From Reyranella humidisoli (GTDB lineage Bacteria; Pseudomonadota; Alphaproteobacteria; Reyranellales; Reyranellaceae): a DNA stretch of 64,000 nucleotides. A program made the translations under genes and the position numbers. Numbering within the stretch: position 1 is the stretch's first letter; each line of letters opens with the position of its first letter. The stretch is taken from the NCBI RefSeq assembly GCF_019039055.1, contig NZ_JAHOPB010000001.1, positions 558,001 through 622,000 on the forward strand. The letters run 5' to 3'. The notes below the pieces were generated by a model, which saw only the letters and a list, made by a program, of their open reading frames with translations, did not search any database and was not told the DNA's origin. Of this stretch, positions 61,288 through 64,000 are shown one piece after another.

Positions 61288-62160
61288 GTGTTCGATCCCG
61301 CTTTTCTCTTTGCGGGTATCCTGAACGGCCTTCTGGCCGGCGGTATCTATGTGCTGGTGGCCGTCGGGCTGACGCTGATCTACGGCGTGCTGCACATCAT
61401 CAACTTCGCGCATGGCAGCCTGCTGATGCTGGCCATGTATGCGGTCTTCTATCTCTGGCGGCTGATCGGCATCGATCCTTATGCCGCCCTGCCGGTCGTG
61501 ATCGCCGGCGCCTTCGGTTTCGGGTTCGTGCTCTACCGGCTGCTGATCGGCCGCTACAATCACGGCCGCGACGAGAACATCCTGCTGATCACGCTGGGCC
61601 TCTCGATCGTGATCGACAATGTCGCGCTGCTGTTCTTCGGCGGCGACACGCAGACCATCGACGTGCCCTATGCCGGCACCTTCGTCGAGATCGGCGCGGC
61701 CTTCCTGCCGCTGCCCAAGATCATCTCGTTCGCCGCCTCGCTGGTGCTCTGCGCGGCGCTCGGCCTCTACATGGCGCGCAGCGACATGGGCAAGGCGATC
61801 CGCGCCGTCGCCAAGGAGAGGCAGGGCGCGCGGCTGGTCGGCATCGACGTCGAGAACGTCTTTGCCGTGTCCTACGGCATCGGCATCGCATGCCTGGGCG
61901 CGGCCGCCTGCCTTCTGATGCCGACCTATTACGTGACGCCGTCGTCGGGCCACGCCTTCGTGCTCGTGGCCTTCACCATCGTCGTGCTGGGCGGCATGGG
62001 CAGCTTCGCGGGTGCGGCGGTCGGCGGCTTCATCATCGGCATCACCGAATCGCTCGGCGGGCTTTTCCTGGGCGAGCAGCTCGGCCAGATCGGGATCTCG
62101 CTGATCTTCATCCTGATCCTGCTGCTGAAGCCGACCGGCCTGTTCGGGAGCAAGGCGTGA
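61288..62160 (+). CDS. livH: ABC transporter permease, LivH type
   Basis: The 290-residue inner-membrane protein has eight or so helices with LivH signatures (GILNGLLAGGIYVLVAVGLT, LIYGVLHIINFAHGSL, ENILLITLGLSI). It begins at a GTG with GAGGGAC upstream. It forms the pore with LivM. The stop overlaps the livM start as GTGA. Confidence 0.93.
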   Translation: MFDPAFLFAGILNGLLAGGIYVLVAVGLTLIYGVLHIINFAHGSLLMLAMYAVFYLWRLIGIDPYAALPVVIAGAFGFGFVLYRLLIGRYNHGRDENILLITLGLSIVIDNVALLFFGGDTQTIDVPYAGTFVEIGAAFLPLPKIISFAASLVLCAALGLYMARSDMGKAIRAVAKERQGARLVGIDVENVFAVSYGIGIACLGAAACLLMPTYYVTPSSGHAFVLVAFTIVVLGGMGSFAGAAVGGFIIGITESLGGLFLGEQLGQIGISLIFILILLLKPTGLFGSKA

Positions 62161-63119
62161 GCCGCCCTGTGCTCCTCTGCGTCCTCGGGCTCGCCGCCGC
62201 CCTGGCTTATCCGCTGCTGGTGCCGAACTACCTCGTCACGATCGGCATGCTTGTCTTCTTCACCGCCTTCATTGGGCAATCGTGGAACATCGCTGGTGGC
62301 TTCGCGGGCCAGACCTCGTTCGGCCATGTCGTGTTCTTCGGCACCGGCGCCTACACCTCGACCATCCTGCAGGTGACCTATGGCTGGAATCCCTGGCTCG
62401 CCTGGGTGGCCGCCATGGCAGCCGGCGGCGCGGTCGGCTGGATGATCGCCGTGCTCTCGTTCCGGGCGGGCCTGCGTGGCTCCTACTTCGCGCTGATCAC
62501 CCTGGCCTTTGCCGAGGTCTTCCGCATCCTCGCCAACTCGGTGCCTTTCACCAAGGGCGGGCTCGGCATGCTGATCAAGGCCGACCCGCGGCCGATCAAC
62601 TTCCAGTTCAAGGACCCGATCTGGATCTACTATCTCGCGCTGCTGCTCTGCATCGTCTCGCTGCTGATCGCGTGGCAGCTCACGCGCAGCCGCTTCGGCG
62701 CGCGGCTGGTGGCGATCCGCGAGAACGAGGACGCGGCGCGGGCGCTTGGCATCGACGTGTTCGCCGAGAAGGTGAAGGTGCTCACCCTGTCCGGCGCGAT
62801 GTGCGCGGCCGGCGGCACCTTCTACGCCCAGAAGTATCTCTACATCGATCCCGGCATCGCCTTCGGCGTCGACAAGTCGGTCGAGATGCTGCTGGTCAGC
62901 ATGGTCGGCGGCGCGGGCACGATCTTCGGGCCGCTGATCGGCTCCTTCACCCTGATGGGCATCAACGAAGTGACGCGCTGGCTGGCCAGCGTCGTACCGG
63001 CCCTCAAGAACGTCCAGCCGCTGAGCCTCATCGTGTACGGCGTCATGCTGATCCTGATCGTGGCGCGGCTGCCCGACGGGCTGATGAGCCTGTTCCGCCG
63101 AAAGCCGCGCCATGCTTGA
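62157..63119 (+). CDS. livM: ABC transporter permease, LivM type
   Basis: The 320-residue protein starts at the GTG overlapping the livH stop; the much longer open frame upstream is a livH antiframe. LivM features are FIGQSWNIAGGFAGQTSFGH, SFRAGLRGSYFALITLAFAE and MVGGAGTIFGPLIGSF. It pairs with LivH. Its 3' end overlaps livG by 8 nt. Confidence 0.93.
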   Translation: MSRPVLLCVLGLAAALAYPLLVPNYLVTIGMLVFFTAFIGQSWNIAGGFAGQTSFGHVVFFGTGAYTSTILQVTYGWNPWLAWVAAMAAGGAVGWMIAVLSFRAGLRGSYFALITLAFAEVFRILANSVPFTKGGLGMLIKADPRPINFQFKDPIWIYYLALLLCIVSLLIAWQLTRSRFGARLVAIRENEDAARALGIDVFAEKVKVLTLSGAMCAAGGTFYAQKYLYIDPGIAFGVDKSVEMLLVSMVGGAGTIFGPLIGSFTLMGINEVTRWLASVVPALKNVQPLSLIVYGVMLILIVARLPDGLMSLFRRKPRHA

Positions 63120-63840
63120 GGTGCGCGAGGTCTCCAAGAGCTTCGGCGGCCTTAAAGCCGTGGATCGCGCCTCGCTCGACGTGGCCCGCGGCGAGATCGT
63201 GGGCCTGATCGGGCCGAACGGCGCCGGCAAGACCACGCTGTTCGCGGCCATCGCGGGCTTCCACCGGCCCGACGCCGGCACGGTTTCCTTCGAGGGCAGG
63301 CCCATCACCGGCCTCGCGCCGCACCGCATCTGCGCCGCCGGCATGGTCCGCACCTTTCAGATCACGCAGCCCTTCGCGGGCATCAGCGTGCGCGAGAACA
63401 TCATGGTCGGCGCCTATCTGCACACGGCCGACCGCCGGCTCGCCGCGCGCGAAGCCGAGGCGGTGGCCGCGCTGGTCGGCATGAAGGACCAGCTCGACCA
63501 GCGCGGCGCCGACCTCACCGTCGCCGGCCGCAAGCGGCTCGAACTGGCGCGCGCCCTGGCGACCGGACCGCGGCTGCTCCTGCTCGACGAGGTGATGGCT
63601 GGACTCAATCCGACCGAGATCGTCGAGATCGTGGGCGTCATCCGCAACATCCGCGAAGCGGGCGTCACCATCCTGCTGATCGAGCACGTCATGCAGGCGG
63701 TGACCTCGCTCGCCGAACGCGTCTACGTGCTGAACCAGGGCCGCATGATCGCCGAGGGCACGCCGGCCGCCATCGCCGACAACGAGGAAGTCATCGAAGC
63801 CTATCTCGGCCACGGTGCCGCGAAGGTGCTCCGTGCGTGA
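63112..63840 (+). CDS. livG: ABC transporter ATPase, LivG type
   Basis: The 242-residue ATPase has Walker A GPNGAGKTT (34-42), RTFQITQPFAGISVRENIMV (LivG-type Q-loop region), a degenerate signature VAGRKRLELARALATGPRLL, Walker B LLLLDEVMAGLNP and the His in LIEHVM. It powers LivHM with LivF. It overlaps livM by 8 nt. Confidence 0.94.
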   Translation: MLEVREVSKSFGGLKAVDRASLDVARGEIVGLIGPNGAGKTTLFAAIAGFHRPDAGTVSFEGRPITGLAPHRICAAGMVRTFQITQPFAGISVRENIMVGAYLHTADRRLAAREAEAVAALVGMKDQLDQRGADLTVAGRKRLELARALATGPRLLLLDEVMAGLNPTEIVEIVGVIRNIREAGVTILLIEHVMQAVTSLAERVYVLNQGRMIAEGTPAAIADNEEVIEAYLGHGAAKVLRA

Positions 63841-63884
63841 GACCGTGACCTCGCGCGCCGATGACGGCGCGAGGGAGGTCCTGC

Positions 63885-64000
63885 GTGCTTGAGATCGCGG
63901 GCCTGCGCGCGGGCTACGGCCCCATCGAGGTGCTGCGCGGCGTCGACCTCACCGTGGGCGCGGGCGAGATCGTGGCCCTGCTGGGCAGCAACGGCGCCGG
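63885..64000 (+). CDS. livF: ABC transporter ATPase, LivF type, cut off by the window end
   Basis: From the GTG at 63885, which has GGGAGG upstream, 38 residues are visible: MLEIAGLRAGYGPIEVLRGV, then DLTVGAGEIVALLGSNGAG. The last is the start of Walker A (LivF type GSNGAGKTT). The 44-bp spacer after livG contains an inverted repeat (cctcgcg at 63849-63855, cgcgagg at 63868-63874) next to its ribosome-binding site. The rest lies beyond the window. Confidence 0.9.
   Translation, partial: MLEIAGLRAGYGPIEVLRGVDLTVGAGEIVALLGSNGA

Noticed and set aside
1..64000. CRISPR arrays, tRNA/rRNA genes, insertion sequences or prophage
   Set aside because: No regularly spaced repeats, no tRNA-like cloverleaf sequences noticed and no transposase, integrase or phage protein motifs in any frame.

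Overview
The window is about 64 kb of high-G+C DNA with dense gene packing, many ATGA/GTGA start-stop overlaps and GTG starts. Gene content (CsoR/CopA copper module, hemP-hmu heme locus, cyo quinol oxidase, Kdp, a Bug-type solute receptor, Liv-type ABC transporter, CaiB/BaiF CoA-transferase) points to a free-living alphaproteobacterium. A Reyranella- or Bradyrhizobium-like soil or water organism is my inference only; no rRNA or phylogenetic marker is present. I saw no prophage, transposase, tRNA, rRNA or CRISPR array. No stretch over 300 bp lacks a gene.

Layout. 1-6.5 kb holds mixed metabolic genes: a partial cyclase, an SGNH hydrolase and an OpgC-type membrane protein in one minus-strand operon, then an alpha/beta hydrolase, a CoA-transferase, a Bug-type binding protein and a patatin. 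6.6-13.7 kb is a copper-defence island: csoR, a His/Cys-rich secreted protein, a lipoprotein, a TolC-like protein, a multicopper oxidase, a cupredoxin and a CusF-like protein read leftwards. A divergent Cu(I) P-type ATPase shares a CsoR-type operator with csoR. 13.8-18.7 kb carries a small membrane protein, a TerC-family protein, purC, a carboxymuconolactone-decarboxylase-like protein and the K+ transporter kup. 18.7-26.6 kb is a heme-acquisition locus (two unknown genes divergent from hemP, outer-membrane receptor, its own TonB, hmuS, hmuTUV) with a Fur-like box between the divergent arms.

26.7-36.7 kb is the most unusual region. Six co-directional genes encode two paralogous single-pass membrane proteins, a 988-aa SrfB-family protein with actin/Hsp70-type nucleotide motifs, an 889-aa SrfC-family protein with GTPase motifs, a membrane protein with Sel1-like repeats, and a secreted protein. 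The families are named after Salmonella 'virulence factors' but have no agreed biochemical function that I know of. The layout suggests an envelope-spanning machine with a cytosolic ATPase/GTPase pair.

36.7-44.7 kb is a complete kdpFABCDE high-affinity K+ uptake system with an extra microprotein gene before kdpF. 44.8-49.5 kb is the cyoABCD bo-type quinol oxidase operon with an unknown membrane protein gene at its end and an unknown membrane/coiled-coil protein gene before it. 49.7-52.8 kb has a thiolase-like protein, a TerB/Coq4-like protein and an atypical SDR. 52.9-64 kb looks like a catabolic cluster: a two-subunit xanthine-dehydrogenase-type hydroxylase faces two polysaccharide-deacetylase-like hydrolases, a MmgE/PrpD protein and a Liv-type ABC importer cut off by the window end. 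Two copies of a palindromic intergenic repeat (16.2 and 61.2 kb) and a run of five hairpins (51.9 kb) lie between genes.
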